From Rallus limicola (taxonomy: Eukaryota; Chordata; Aves; Gruiformes; Rallidae): 64,000 nt of DNA. The notes below the pieces were generated by a model. It searched no databases. It had not been told where the DNA came from and was given only the letters and a program-made list of their open reading frames with translations. Shown here one piece after another: positions 24,301 to 37,322 of this stretch. The first letter of the stretch is position 1, and the number at the start of each line of letters is the position of its first letter. Made by a program: the position numbers and the translations under genes. Where the stretch lies: positions 1,488,001 to 1,552,000 of the forward strand of contig JAKCOZ010000032.1 in assembly GCA_022605955.1 (NCBI GenBank). The letters run 5' to 3'.

Positions 24301-24795
24301 ATCAAAGAACAGTTGTGTCAGAAGGGAGCTTAAAGGTCACCTGGTCCATCTCCTTGCAATGATCAGGGATGTCTTTAAGATCAGGATGCTCAGAGCCCCA
24401 CCCAGCTTGACCCCATCCACCTAACCCGGAGGAGAAACTTCTTTCTTGGGAGGGTGGCAGAGCCCTGGGCCAGGCTGCCCAGGGAGGCTGGGGAGTCTCC
24501 ATCTCTGGAGATACTCAAAACCTGCCTGGACATTGTCCTGTGCAGCCTGCTGGAGGGGATCCTGCTCTGGCAGAAGGTTGGACAAGATGCTCTCCAGAGG
24601 TTCCTTCCAACCCAGACCATTCTGTGATTCTGTTTCCAAGGATGGGGAATCTACCACCTCTCTGGGCAACCTGTGCCAGTGTTTTACCACCCTCAGCATA
24701 AAAAATTTCTTCTTTATATCCAGTCTGAATCTACCCTCTTTTAGTTTAAAACCATTGCCCCTTGTCCTGTTGTGACCATCAGGAGGAGCTTGCAC
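24300..24795 (-). mobile_element. Older CR1 3' region split by a younger CR1
   Basis: The left part (24300-24411) reads AGGGAGCTTAAAGGTCACCTG...CCCACCCAGCTTGACC, antisense CR1 3' sequence. The right part (24634-24795) resumes with CCAAGGATGGGGAATCTACC, CTCTGGGCAACCTGTGCCAG and AACCATTGCCCCTTGTCCTG. The two parts are adjacent in other antisense CR1 copies, so this is one element interrupted by a sense CR1 fragment. Confidence 0.85.
24412..24632 (+). mobile_element. Younger CR1 3' end inserted in another CR1
   Basis: This is a short sense CR1 3' end, from CTAACCCGGAGGAGAAACTT to CCATTCTGTGATTCTG. It closely matches 8864-9010 and 10594-10800. It is only about 220 bases long and interrupts an antisense CR1. 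No obvious target duplication is seen, as is usual for CR1. Confidence 0.9.
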
Positions 24796-27117
24796 CATTG
24801 CACATTGAGGATCTCCCTACCAGGACATCTCTGCAATGCCACTTGGTTGAGGTGGTTTTGGAGAGGCCACTCTGAGGCCAGAACAAGGACCTATTTTTCT
24901 TCTCCCTCATCCTACTTCAGTTTGTTACCAGTGTATCTCCTGATAGGACCACTTAGTCTAGAGGATGTATGCTCATATGGACTGGGTTCTCCTTATGTGG
25001 TGTTGGCAGATGAGCTCTAGGCTTCCAAACATCACTTCCTGCAAACCTTCCTTTCTCATGCCAGCATTAGAAACATCTGTTTATTGTAGTGAAACTGCAG
25101 AGTACTGCAGACATCGCTGTCTTGGGATGGCAGAACATTAAACAAGTCCCACAACACAGACTCAAACTGTAACAAAGTAATGTCTGAGATCATAAAGTGG
25201 ACTGCCAAAACCAGCCAGCACAAAGATGGTGGCTTGCTTGGTGCTTTGCACTTACCTGTGGAAGGATTTGAACTTAGAGCTGGACTTCAGTGCAGCCTCC
25301 AGAGACAGCTCTCTTCCCCACATGACTTTTCACACAAGCTGAAAGCTGGCTTTGCAGAGGACATTGTCTTTGTCTTGCAGGTACAGTTGACACTCTGGTG
25401 CAGACACCTGTCATTTGGGCTGTCACCTTGCAAACTTACCTATATGTGTGGTTTAGGTATAGGTAAGTTTTTGAAGTATGGCTGATGTTCAAGTCTCTTG
25501 AGAATCCAGAGCCTGGGGCATGCTGGTTTACCTTTAAGATTTAGATTTAAAATCTTTAGTTGGTTAGGTCAAGAGTTACTCCTCAGTCATGCCAAGTGCT
25601 TTCTAGTTTGGGAGAATACAAGTATGAGTACACTCTGATTTTCCCCTCCCACAAGGCATTCATAAACTAACTTGGATCTGGCAGGAAGGATGGTCTTCTC
25701 TAAGACCTGCATTACAATCATTTTTCAGCTGCAAGGACAAAAACACTCTTGGTGGGAGGATTTGGTGGGTTGCAGAAGAGTACAGCAAACAGAACCGGTT
25801 CAGGTGAGAGGCCAAGGACCTGCTCCTAGATCCCAGCTGAGCCCCCTCCATGAATCTGAAATGTCCTAAGAGGTACTAAAACCCAACAGCGATCCTTCAG
25901 AATGAAGCTATTTGGAAAGCTTGTAGGCAGAAGCCTTGGAAACATGAGGACATGCTGGGGGCTGGCCAAGTTTTCAGATTAAGGTACCCACCTATGTAAG
26001 TACCTACAAAGTACCTTTACAGACCTCCCAGGAACTTCACTGCCCAGTTAGACTCCTAAAAGGAGCTGCTGGCTCCAGGGTTCATCTGCAAACCTGACTT
26101 GAATGATGGTCAGGATGGAAAACAAGTTCACTTTAGCTCAAGTCTATGCCACTGGGCAGATCCATGGTAATCAAACCCACCCCTGCCTGCAAGGTGAGCA
26201 AAGAGCAGCATTTTGCAAGGGAGAATCATTGCTCCTCTGTCATCAATAGTTTTAGGGCAGCTGCCAGTTTTGATGGCTTTAGATCTCTGGTTTAATAACT
26301 TATAGGTCACCGTGTGCATCCCAAGTTCTTGTTTATTCCTGGCTGAAATCAGCATAGAGTCACTACAGAAATTGTTTACTTTGCTGTTGTCAGTAGAAAC
26401 TAAAGGTCAAATAGAACTGAGCCTGTGGATATAACTTGGTGTCTGTTTATATTTTTGCTGATGAGTATTAATAAAAATATTTGTTTGGTCAAGAAGACTC
26501 CATGAAGCAAACAAAGGTGGCCATGTAGTTTGAAAAAGGATAAAAATAAGCCAAACCTCCCCCCAGCCAAAAACACAGGGACTAGGGAGGCTGTCATCCT
26601 ACATGAGACAAAGCCAAGGCTCGTGGGAGAAATCCATGGTTTCTTTTAAGAGCTATTCTTCCTCCTCACCACCTACCAAGAGATGGCTCCAGTGCTGAGA
26701 GGAGCAACCTGTAGCAAAGCCTTGTACTGCCTTGGAGACTTTTGGCCCGATCTGGCCAAGGAGGCACCACTGGTGAAGATGACATAAAGAGCATCTGTAA
26801 CATCCATGCTGTGTCCTGGAAGTTTGTAGACCAAAGATAGCAGGTGCAGGGGAAGCACCCTTAAGACCCACGTTCGCTACTGGTGAAGCACAAGTCAGTT
26901 GGAGCACACCTAGGTGTGTCACACCCCCCTACTTCAGAAGAGAAGCACCAAGCTGGTGCGTTCATGCAGTACACCTTGGAGGGCTCAGCCTGCACCCCTG
27001 GAATTTGGCTTCACCTGGGGTGGCTTCATAGTCAGTCACCTCATAAATCCATCTACACTGAACTAGACACCACCATGTATTTTCTACTACAGTTCCCAAC
27101 CCTGCAAGGCTGGGGCA
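24796..27117. other. Unassigned intergenic sequence
   Basis: No gene, RNA or recognised repeat. ORFs are short and without domains. Confidence 0.5.
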
Positions 27118-27561
27118 TTGAAGATGATTAAGGGCCTGGAAAATCTCCCCTGTTAGGAAAGGCTGAGTGAGCAGGGACTGTTCAGCCTTGAGAAGAGAAG
27201 ACTAAGGGGGGACCTAATTAATGTTTATAATTATCTTAAGCAGGGGATGCAGGGGGAATCAGCCAGCCCCTTTTCAGTGTCTGTGGAGACAGGACAAGGG
27301 GCAATGGCTGCAAATTAGAGCACAGGAAGTTCTGCACCAACATGGGGAAGAACTTTTTCCCAGTGAGGGTGACAGAACCCTGGGACAGGCTGCCCAGGGA
27401 GGTGGTGGAGTCTCCTTCTCTGGAGATATTCAGGACCCGTCTGGACGCCTCCCTGTGCAATATGAGCTGGGGAGCTGCTTTGGCAGGGGCGTTGGACCTG
27501 ATGATCTCTCAAGGTCCCTTCCAACCCCTACAATTCGGTGATTCTATGATTCTATGATCTA
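27118..27561 (+). mobile_element. CR1 3' end, sense, with intact tail
   Basis: The copy begins GAAGATGATTAAGGGCCTGG and continues through GGAGATATTCAGGACCCGTC to CCTTCCAACCCCTACAATTC, ending in GTGATTCTATGATTCTATGAT. It includes the end of ORF2 and the full 3' UTR. It differs from the 8-24 kb group at many sites, so it is a different CR1 subfamily. Confidence 0.93.
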
Positions 27562-29847
27562 TTGCAACAGGTTCCCCATTACAGTCTCTCACTTGACCCC
27601 TCCAGCTTCTGCTGGAGCATTTAGACAGCAAAGGCTCTGCACCATTAGGAAATTGTTTGTGCAGGGTGCGGTGTATCTTTTTAATGACAGACCCATGGAA
27701 GGAAAAGGAATACATCTGAGGGCTTTAAAAGTAGCTGTGTTTGGCACCGCAACTAATAATTTTGTCTAGCTTTCAACCATTCCCTGTGCAAGGGTTTTAG
27801 GTATATGGCTTGAGCAAGGATTTGGTTCTTTTTTTTCCCCCCTTTTGTTCTCTCACATCATATTCCAGTTTCAGTAAAGGTACATGTAAATGCAACTCCA
27901 ACAGCAAATCTGCCTTGAGCTTGTGTTGGAAATGTGGTAGATCACACAAAACTAGCACTAGTTAGAATGGCTCCAGGTGTTTTGAGATGGTAAAAGTCAT
28001 AGTTAGAGAGGTGCATAGGGAAAAGACAAAATAAAATGACACTAAGGAAAAAAAAAGATCTGTGCAATTAGAACAATTTAAACACAGTGGTTTTCTGCTG
28101 TTTTACCCTTCATTGATGAGGTCACAACACTAAGCTTTGGTTGCTCAAGCACAGGGAAGAGTTGGGTCACAGCTCTCTTGTTCAAGGTTTCCAAGCCCTG
28201 AAGAGCTGAACAGACACCCCTGTGCATCCTCTGGCTGTAAGATCTCTTAGAGAGCTGCTTCTAATACTCTTGGGCTTGGCAGCCACAGCAAGTCAGTGAG
28301 AAGTTTCTAACTGCAAGCATCCACACCGTCGGGGCAACAGCAGTCCAGTTCCCCCAGAACAAGACTATCACTTTTTTCCTCCATCTCCCATCAATAAATA
28401 CATGTCCTTCTCATATAGCACCCCTCTTCTTTGGGCAAGAAGTCAAGGTAGGGGAGGAAAACGCATCTATAAAGTCATAATAGGATTGCACTTGTTAGAA
28501 GTTTGATCCCACTTGCTCTATCTTGTCCCATCTCTGCCAGACTATGGCCCAAACACTCTGCACCAAAGACTTCCTTGTGTGAGTTGGCTTAGAAAAGAGA
28601 GGTCCTGGGATTATGGAAAAGTCTCTGTGATACTTGGGTGATGACTAAGAGCATCATATCACCAAATACTAAAATCCACTCTTAACAGTGAAATGCTGAG
28701 ATTTTTTTGTCAAGGCTTCCTTTGTATCAGCCATGAGCAAACCAGCTAAAACAAGGACTTGCACAAAAGTGGAATGAAACTTGCATCAAGTTGGGGGGGG
28801 GGGGGGGGGGGGGGGAAAGAGCTGTGAGGTCTCATTTTGAAGTCAGCACCTCTTGTAGGTTCAAAGGGGGCAAAGCTGCAAGACGCTTCAATAGCATTAC
28901 ATGACTTCCGATTCGTTAGCATGGGACTGTGAGTAATTCTGAAACCTTCACCCCTGAACTGGAGACAAATGGCAGCAAGTGAATCACCCAGGAGACTGAG
29001 ACCCTATTCTGCTGGCAAAATAAGCCATGAACACCTTGCAAATAGCACACATTTATTTGCTTATTCAGCATTTTTGTGCAAGTGGATTTTATCTCATCAA
29101 TACAGCTTACCGATTCAGATCGTGAATGACTGGATTGTGAGATATCCCCTAGTTCTTTTACTCAAAAGGTGTTCTGAAACACAATGAGTTTTTACACTTT
29201 CACACAGGTCTAGGGGTTTTAATTTTCCCATCCTCCAATCTCTGAACTCTGGGCTTCACCATTAAATGCTCAGCTCGAATCAGGATGTAAAGCAGAAATC
29301 ACTCATGCGTGATGCCTTGCTCATGACATCCGTCTTCACAAGGGAACGTCTCTTTGATTTCCTGTGTCAGAAGAACATGAAGACGGCAGTATTGGCACAA
29401 ATCTGCTAAGCCCAGGATCCTGTCTTGAACTCTGGCCAAAAACCTGGGGAAAAGGGTGTAAGAATATGAAAAGGCACGTGGGGAAATTTCACTTGGGTGC
29501 TCTTGGTACTTTGCTGCTCAATGATTTTATGAATTAGGTCATTTGGGAAGCAATCAAGTACCCTTGAACAAATTCCCAATTCATGAACTTGTTCATTGCC
29601 CTTTTAAACCCACAAAAGCTCCCCACATCCCCAAAACCATACACCAGAGGGCCCTGCAAAGGAAACATGTACCCCAAGAGCAACACCCTCCCCTTGTACA
29701 ACTTGAACTTACCTCCAGGTCAAGTTACTGCCAACTGATACACTCTAATGTTTTCATAGCAGGAATGGTCACATACAAGTGGACAGACCTGGCGTAGACA
29801 GGTGCACACTTCTCTGGGTAAAAAAAATGGCTGAAAGGCTGATTCCA
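27562..29847. other. Unassigned intergenic sequence
   Basis: No gene recognised. It includes a 23-base G homopolymer at 28793-28815. Confidence 0.5.
28793..28815. repeat. Homopolymer of 23 G
   Basis: An uninterrupted run of 23 G bases. Its length is likely to vary between individuals and between sequencing reads. Confidence 0.95.
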
Positions 29848-30860
29848 GAGAGCTGTGGTGAATGGAGTTAAATCCAGTTGGCAGCTTGTCATAAGCAGTG
29901 TTCCCCAGGGCTCAGTCTTGGGGCCAGGCTTGTTCAGTATCTTTATCAATGATCCAGACGAGGGGGTTGAGCCACCCACAGTAAATTCACAGATGACACC
30001 AGATTTGGTGGGAGTGTCAATCTCTGGAGAGTAGGATGGCTCTGCAGAGGGATCTGGACAGGCTGGATCGATATGCCAAAGGCATGAGGTTCAAGTGCCA
30101 GGTCCTGCACTTGGGTTGCACCAACCCCTGGCAGCACTACAGGCTTGGGGCAGAATGACTGGAGAGCTGCCTGGCAGAGAGGGACCTGGGGGTGTTGGTT
30201 GGCAGACAGCTGGCCATGAGCCAGAGGTGTGCCCAGGTGGCCAAGAAGGCCAATGGCATCCTGGCTGCTATCAGCAATGGTGTGGCCAGCAGAACCAGGG
30301 CAGTGAGCATCCCTCTGTGCTGGGCACTGGTGAGGCTGCCCCTCAAGTGCTGGGTTTGGGCCCCTCACTACAAGAAGGACATGGAAGTTCTGGGACATGT
30401 CCAGAGAAGGGCAACACAGTTGGTGAAGGGTCTGGAACACAAGTCTGATGGGGAGCAGCTGAAGGAATTTGGGTGGTTCAGCTTGGAGAAGAGGAAGCTG
30501 AGGGGAGTACCTGATAACTCTTGACAACTACCTGGAAGAAACGTGTAACAAGGCAGGTGTTGGGATCTTCTCTCAAGCAAAAAGTGCTAGGACAAGAGGA
30601 AATGGCCTCAAGTTGCATCAGAGAGGTTTAGATTGGATACCAGAAAAAAATCCTTCAATGAAAGTTTGATCAGGCATTGGACCAGGCTGCCCAGAGAGGT
30701 GGTGGAGTCACTCTCCCTGGGGGTGTTCAAAACACATGTAAAACTAGCACTTCCAGACATGGTTTAGTAGACATGGTGGTGGTGGTGGATTTATAGTCAG
30801 ACTTATCATCTTAGAGTTCGTTTCTGACCTTAAAGATTCTCTGATTCTATGATAGTATGA
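29848..30860 (+). mobile_element. CR1 LINE with part of ORF2, sense
   Basis: This copy is about 1 kb long. Its 5' part encodes [22 protein letters not shown], the reverse-transcriptase motif before the catalytic site, at about 29898-29965. Further on it encodes [19 protein letters not shown] and [23 protein letters not shown]. The end is AAGATTCTCTGATTCTATGAT. Several frameshifts split ORF2, so it cannot encode an active enzyme. Confidence 0.93.
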
Positions 30861-33240
30861 TCTGGCTTACTCAGCCCCTCCTACAGAAACCATTCTAGAT
30901 CTTTCCTCCCCACAGCTTTCCCAGCTCTGTTGTATCCCTTCTGAGATGGGAAGAATAAAACTGCACAATGCATCCAAGACATATGAGTATGGATTTTATG
31001 CTGCAGCATTGTGATGCTCTTTTTCCTTTCCTAGTAATCTCCTATGGTCTTTTGGCTTTTTTGATGCTCCTGAGCATCATGCTTTCATGGGACCATCCAT
31101 CAAAACACTGGCATCTCATTCTGTTGTGCTCATAATCAGCTGGAGCCCCTTATCTTATAGGTGGTGTTTGGGTTATTGTCCTTTTGTGCACCACTTTGCA
31201 CCCAGTTAGTGGATCTGCAGTTTTTCACCACTGTCCCTCAGCCTTACCATTCTGCAAAACTGAGCTGTGTCAGCAAGTTCCTCTTTTCAAAGATGCTAAC
31301 AAATATGTTGGAAAGCCTGGATGTCAATAATGGGGGGTTTCCCATGTGGCATCTTGTACCAGTGCCCCTCTGAGCAGAGTCCAGTCCCAAATGCCAAATC
31401 CCTCTAGAAATACCTACGTTCTCACTGAGCTACATCCTCGCTGACACCAGGGGCTCCTGGGTTCCCTGGGCACCGCGTGGTCTTTCCACACCTGGGTGTG
31501 ACAGTGGGGATGGGGTCACTTCCAGCTGTCTTTTGAACATTGCCTAAGTCCCAAGGAATGAGCCTGGAGCTCCAAAAATCTGCAATGACAAGAAAACAAT
31601 TTTGTTTGCCTTTTCACAAAGGCAGCGAGCCAGGGTTTTACCCTCGTTAACGAGCTAAAATGCAAATACCTTAAATATCTTCATTTGTGTAGGATTCCTT
31701 CTATTTTACATCAGGGGCAGTTTGGTCTCTGTCCCTCAGACAGCTATAAATCTGTTAAGACCAAAAAAATGGAGGCAGCATCAATCCAGGGAGATTAAGC
31801 AAGCATTTTATAGCTAAGTGTGCTGAAGCGGCTGCGTCCTTGTATCCAGTGTTGGACAGTGAGGCATTTGTGGTAGCGTCTCTGGGCTTAACTACTCCAT
31901 TATTCTGCTTTTCTGGAAGCGTGCCTGGGAAGATGCTGAAGTTCAGCAAATGGAAACTGAAATTCTAGTACTTTTTCATTTATTAGCTGCTGCTCCATGC
32001 TGAAGGAGAGGCATTTTTGCAGAGAACTTTTTAGAAAACCCGAGAAAGAGCAAACACAACAGAGGAAAACCAGTCCAGGTTGAGCTCTGCTCAACATTTT
32101 TTGAGGTTCTGGGAGGTCCTGACATCTCCAGCGGCTTCATCACGGATTCACCTACCTGCTCTGGAGGTATGGCTGCCAGCCCAGGAAACCCTTTTCCACG
32201 GCCTCGCATCCATTTTGTGACATCCTCTTTCCCCGGAGATGAAGCCCTGCCTCCAGTCCCACCTGCCCTGCCGCGGGGGCTTGGACAGCTGGAGGAAGAG
32301 GAAGGATTCAGCCCAGCTGCCCCTACTTCAAAGGGCTGTTACAGGGATTTCTTAATTAACCTTACACCCCACTTAAAAAATGTAAAACAACATGGAAGCG
32401 CCAAGGCCGTCCCCTGTTGAGGGACAGCTGGTTTGCATAACATATTGTTTCTTTTTCACGTATGGACATATGGGTCGTGTTAACGTTTTGGCACGTGGTG
32501 AGAAGTGGATGAACGTTCCTTCCTACTGCCTCCTTCTGCCGGTGCCAATGCTGAGGATGATTCCTATGGGTCTGCTGGCTTGGATGGGGACTAGCCACAG
32601 CTTTAATAGGGCAGGTCAGGGGCAGAGACCTTGGGCCAGTGCATTTCACAGATGTGAATTCTGCACGCCCGCACCGCCACGGGAGCAGGGGACTGCGGGC
32701 TGGCCTGGGAATCTCACCACTGGGATGTGCTGGAGGAGGGAGGGAGGGAGGGAGGGAGGGAGAGGTGCCTCTGCAAACAGGCACTGGGTCGCAGCAGGAC
32801 TGACTCTTCTTCCACCTGTGGATTGGACCTCCTCACTGGGACTGTTTAATCACCTTTCACTTAGTCTGGCACTTATGTTATTTATAAATGAGCTCTATTT
32901 CAATGATAACCACAGATTCCTCAGTGGACACCACTCAGTGAAATGCTTTAGAGAGATGAGAGTGCACTCTGAAACATTGGACTAAATAAATCTGCAAAGT
33001 TACATACATGCATATATACATAAAAACATGTAAAAATATACATAATTATTTTCAAAGTTACAGAAGCTGTTTTATCTGCACAGAAATTCTGATCTTGTGG
33101 CAGATGTGGACTGAGTCTGAGATAAGAATTTACTTTACCACACATGCTTTCTTGCCAGGTCTTCGCTGCAAGATGCACAGTACCCTGCCCACCCTGCAGA
33201 GCAACTCCATCTTCTGTGTCACATCTCAGAATGATCCAGG
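30861..33240. other. Unassigned intergenic sequence
   Basis: No gene recognised. A (GGGA)n microsatellite lies at about 32735-32763, and an AT-rich stretch with ATATACATA motifs at about 33000-33045. Confidence 0.5.
32735..32763. repeat. (GGGA)n microsatellite
   Basis: About seven tandem GGGA units. Confidence 0.9.
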
Positions 33241-33245
33241 CGTGA

Positions 33246-33359
33246 GCTCGTGGTATAGAAGCTTCATGCAGGGACCAATACTAAGTAAAATAAAGTTAGC
33301 ATGCTCATGGTATAGAAGCTTCGTGCAGGGACCAATACTAGGTAAAATAAAGTTAGGAA
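33246..33359. repeat. 57-bp tandem duplication
   Basis: Two adjacent copies (33246-33302 and 33303-33359) share TGGTATAGAAGCTTC, GCAGGGACCAATACTA and TAAAATAAAGTTAG, with two mismatches in the 49-base core. The last bases of each copy have diverged. Confidence 0.9.
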
Positions 33360-36300
33360 ATGCATGCAAGAATACTTTAAAAAAAAAAAAGTAATTAAAT
33401 TCACATTAAAAAAAAAAATCTTACTTGCCTCTGGACTTTTAAGGCTCTATGATTTGAGCTGGTCCAAGTCTTTTGCAATTAGCTGGGAGAGATATTCTGT
33501 AAACAGGATCCAAAAAGCTTTTATGTTTTACCAATTTTGTCACCCTATCAAACAACAAAGTTGCGATTTACAAGCAACATGTTTCCAAGATCTCTGAAGG
33601 TGGGAAGGATCACGGGGAATTTATAGTTCCCATATCTCCCCAACACTTGTTAATCCTCTTGTCTCCTGCTGTTTCAAATACAGTTGTTCTGTTTAAAAAA
33701 AAAAACAAAACCCAAATCCCAAAACACACACAAAACAACTCCCCTAGAATGTTTCCCTATGGCAGTGATCCATCAGCCCAGGTGGTCCCATGCAATGGGA
33801 CCATAAGGAGGTGGGAGCTGACCCCCTATCCAAATGGACCTCACCATGCCGGCTTACCTGAAAAAAAAACCACATCCCAGTTCTGTGCCTAAGGGTGAGG
33901 GAAGGGCAACATAGGGGCTGGAGAACTCCTCCCCAGTGCTGAAGCAAGTCTGTCCTATGTTGTCGATCACTTGGGCTGATTTCCATGGATAGAAGTCCTC
34001 ACCACAACATACCCTCTGCAAGCAGCATGAAGTGAGCTTGTAGCACCAACCTGCGTGTCCTTCTATTTGTCTCTTGAGGAAAATTCCCAGGAGAATTGCA
34101 AAGGACTGCAAATAAAGTGAAAGACATCAGCACCATTATCTCTCAGTCCAAGAGTCACCATTGGATGGGGATTGGCGAATGCTCCTGTGACCTCTGCCAA
34201 TCTCATAAGAACAAGATGAAGAAGACAGTGAGCACTTCCCAGTTGTCCAAAGCCCCTCAGTATTGCAAGGTTCTGTCTCTCACCAGCCATCAAGGTAAGT
34301 AAGCAGCAAGAGCCTGTACTTGAGATAGGGTCACCCTAATACCATCATCTCCAGGACACTGATAAGCCTGCAGACAAGCCAGATTGGAACATGAACAGTC
34401 AGCTGGTCAGGAGCCAGTGATGACACTGATGGGCATACCTGGTGGCCAGGTGGAAGTCAGTCCTACAGATTCAGGAATACAAATCAGTCCTTGTACCAAG
34501 CTGCATCCCAAGGACCACAGGGACAACATGAGCTTACATATTGAGGAGGACTTGCAGCACTGCCACCAGGAAAGACAGACAGGAGATCTTTGACAAACAG
34601 CCATTGGGCAAAGAGGGGAGGAAGGGTCAGAGATATTGCTTCCCTCCATGGCGTTACAGGAGATGCCAATTTTATGCACTGTCCTGATCGTCCCTTGAAG
34701 AACAGATGATTTTGTCTACCCTTGATCCAACCAGACATGGAAGATGCCCCTTTTCCAGTAAGTAAGTATCTGCATCTCCTTGGGAAGTCCATCAGATCAC
34801 ATCCATGGGAACTGACAAAGGTGGGCAGCCAAAGGAGGGAAAGTCCTCTCAACAGTCAGGCACCAAAACCAAGTTTAAAAAAACAATCATGAAGGCATTA
34901 TCATACTTCACTTCCAGACTTTGGTGTCCCGCCAAGAAGTGTTACCAGTGCCAGAAGCAGGGACAAAGGAAGGTGAATGCCCCGTTCCAGCCCACCAGTG
35001 CAAATCAGGAGAGTGGTGTTGAGATAGTGCTGGAAGACCTTGGCAGAGATAACTCCATCATAACCCATGCTCACACAGAAACCCTAGGCCAACACATGCA
35101 GAAGGTGCCATCTCCCAGGACTTTACCATGGGTTTGAACAGAGAGGCACCAGAGAGGACTTCATCCTTAAGAATAACCCAGTCTGTGGCAGGCCCTGGAG
35201 ATAGTGGCTTTACAGCACTCTTCAAAGACAAGTGTGCCAGTGCTCCCAGATAGAGCCACACCAGAATTTTTCAGAAGGGCTCCACAGCCACATGGTCACA
35301 ATCTACTCTAAGGAGGGAGGACACCTTTGTCACCTGCTTGAGCAAGAAAACCCAAAGCTTAGGCCTCACACTTCATCCAAGGTTTGGGGAAAGGCAGCAG
35401 TGGGATCTCTCAAGTCCTTTGCAAGACAGTAGCCAAGGCTGGGTCAGAAGTTGATACATCATGACATCATGCATGAGAACAGCACACAGCCTTTGGGGAT
35501 GGCACAGGAGAGAGCTCAGCGGAGGCATAAGCTCAGCAGAGGAAGGCACTACTCAGCATGGAGGACCACGCCACAGAGCATCCTAACTAAACGAGGGAGG
35601 AAAGGACCCACAGCCACAGAGTGGCTTTGCTGTCTTCACCCATTAAGCAGGAGAGGGGCTGACTGCAGCTGTTACTGATAGAGAAAGGGAAGAGGCTCCA
35701 GCCTTTCCTGGCTGGGCATAAGGATGCTATGGTGAGATTGCCTGTGGGGCATCTCTTTGGCAAGACTCCCTTGCCTTTCTAAGTGTGACGGACAGGGGCT
35801 GCTATGAACTTTTGTAAAACAAAGCCTAAACAACATGTCAGTCTTCATACTATTTTGCACGGCCCTTATTGCATACTAAAGAAGAGGCAGGCATAATGCA
35901 TGACCAACATGTGTCAGTGAGGCAGGGAAAAGTTTCTGGCACCAGTGCTCAGCTGCTATGCTATGCATTGACGTGAAACTACTGACTCCTGTTGAGTCCT
36001 GAAGATCCACACAGAGTGGTGCTTTGGCCTCCTAGATGCAATTGTTGTTTTTTAATTCTTTTTTTTTTTTTTTTTCTTTTTTTGCACAAAATGAAAACAG
36101 CATTGGACCCACACCATTTGAATATCAATGGCAGGTGCTCAGACCTTACCTCCGTGCAGAGAAACATCCCTTAATGCTTTAACATCAGGGATCCCCTAGG
36201 CCAGTACATGCTCCTTCCTCTACAGCCCAGAGGAAAGCACTCATTTAGAAATTAATAGTTTTGCCTCTGTTGTGTGATTATCCTGCCACTATATTCTTTC

Positions 36301-37322
36301 ATTTCATCAGTGGAGGGCTCTGCATCACAGCCCAGTTGCCTGCAGTGCTTTGCACGTTGTGGTTTGTTCTGTTCCTGTGCTAACGGGGCTGAAAAGAGCA
36401 GAACCTCCCTGTAGCTGTTTCTTTCTCTCTGTGAAGACTATTTCTTTAATCAGAACAATTATCAAAATTGAGGTCATGACGCAGGTATACCTGAGAAACT
36501 ATTCTGTGCGATCAGGGGTGGGAAAAAGAAAAATCAGGACTTGCTAGATCAGCAAGCTGTGATCTTGCCTCCCAGGTGAATGGGCCACAGGAAGAAATTA
36601 GGTCTATCACACAACGTTAAGCAGAAAACTGCTCCATTTAGGCAAGAAAGATGACTATGTAAAACTAAAACAATGAGTAATGGAAACTAAACTTAAGCTT
36701 TTTGGGTTCCCACGCTTCATAAAACACATATGTGGGGGTAACTTTGTGAGAAAGAAGTGCTTTCCAACATCTGCTGCTTATCATGGAGGATTTTCAATAT
36801 CAATTATTCATACAGACCTTGAACTTGGCAGACTCGGGCCCAGTTACCCCAGCAGCCTGCAGACACAGGCAGAGGTCGCCATCCGGCTGGTAGCTGCCTG
36901 CCAGCTGCCCTGACAGCGCCGCAGAAGATGATGCCATTTTGCAGTACGATGCCATCAGCAGAGGGGTTTTCTTTACAATTTAGAGATGGATCTTACAGAA
37001 TGGGCCTCTCGCTGGTTTACTCTGTGGTCCATAAATCTGATGTCAGTACCTGTTTTCTTCCCTCAGGTTTTCTTCAGCTGATGCTAAACAGGGCTCTAAC
37101 TCATTAAAACAAGAACCTTCTTGGCTTGTGAACATGTTGTCTTCCTGACAGGGACTTTCAGCTTCTCCATGTCCACCTTAGATGCGACGTCTCCACTGTC
37201 AGACACGCGAAGGACCACGAAGGCACTGTTGTTGTGTTGGTGGGACAGTGCCCATGCTCAGTTTCTATAAGGCCATTTTTAATGAAAGAAAAAAAAAAAA
37301 AAATTCCTTCAGGATGGTTCCA
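33360..37322. other. Unassigned intergenic sequence
   Basis: The stretch holds several A runs (33378-33390, 33408-33418, about 33695), a T run at 36059-36075 and an A run near 37290. Several ORFs of 60-122 codons lie on both strands at 34.1-35.7 kb. I do not recognise any of their products. Confidence 0.45.

Noticed and set aside
29946..30527. 193-codon minus-strand ORF
   Set aside because: It is antisense to the CR1 copy at 29848-30860, where the plus strand shows real CR1 ORF2 motifs.
33008..33394. 128-codon plus-strand ORF
   Set aside because: It crosses the 57-bp tandem duplication and an A run, and has no domain signal.
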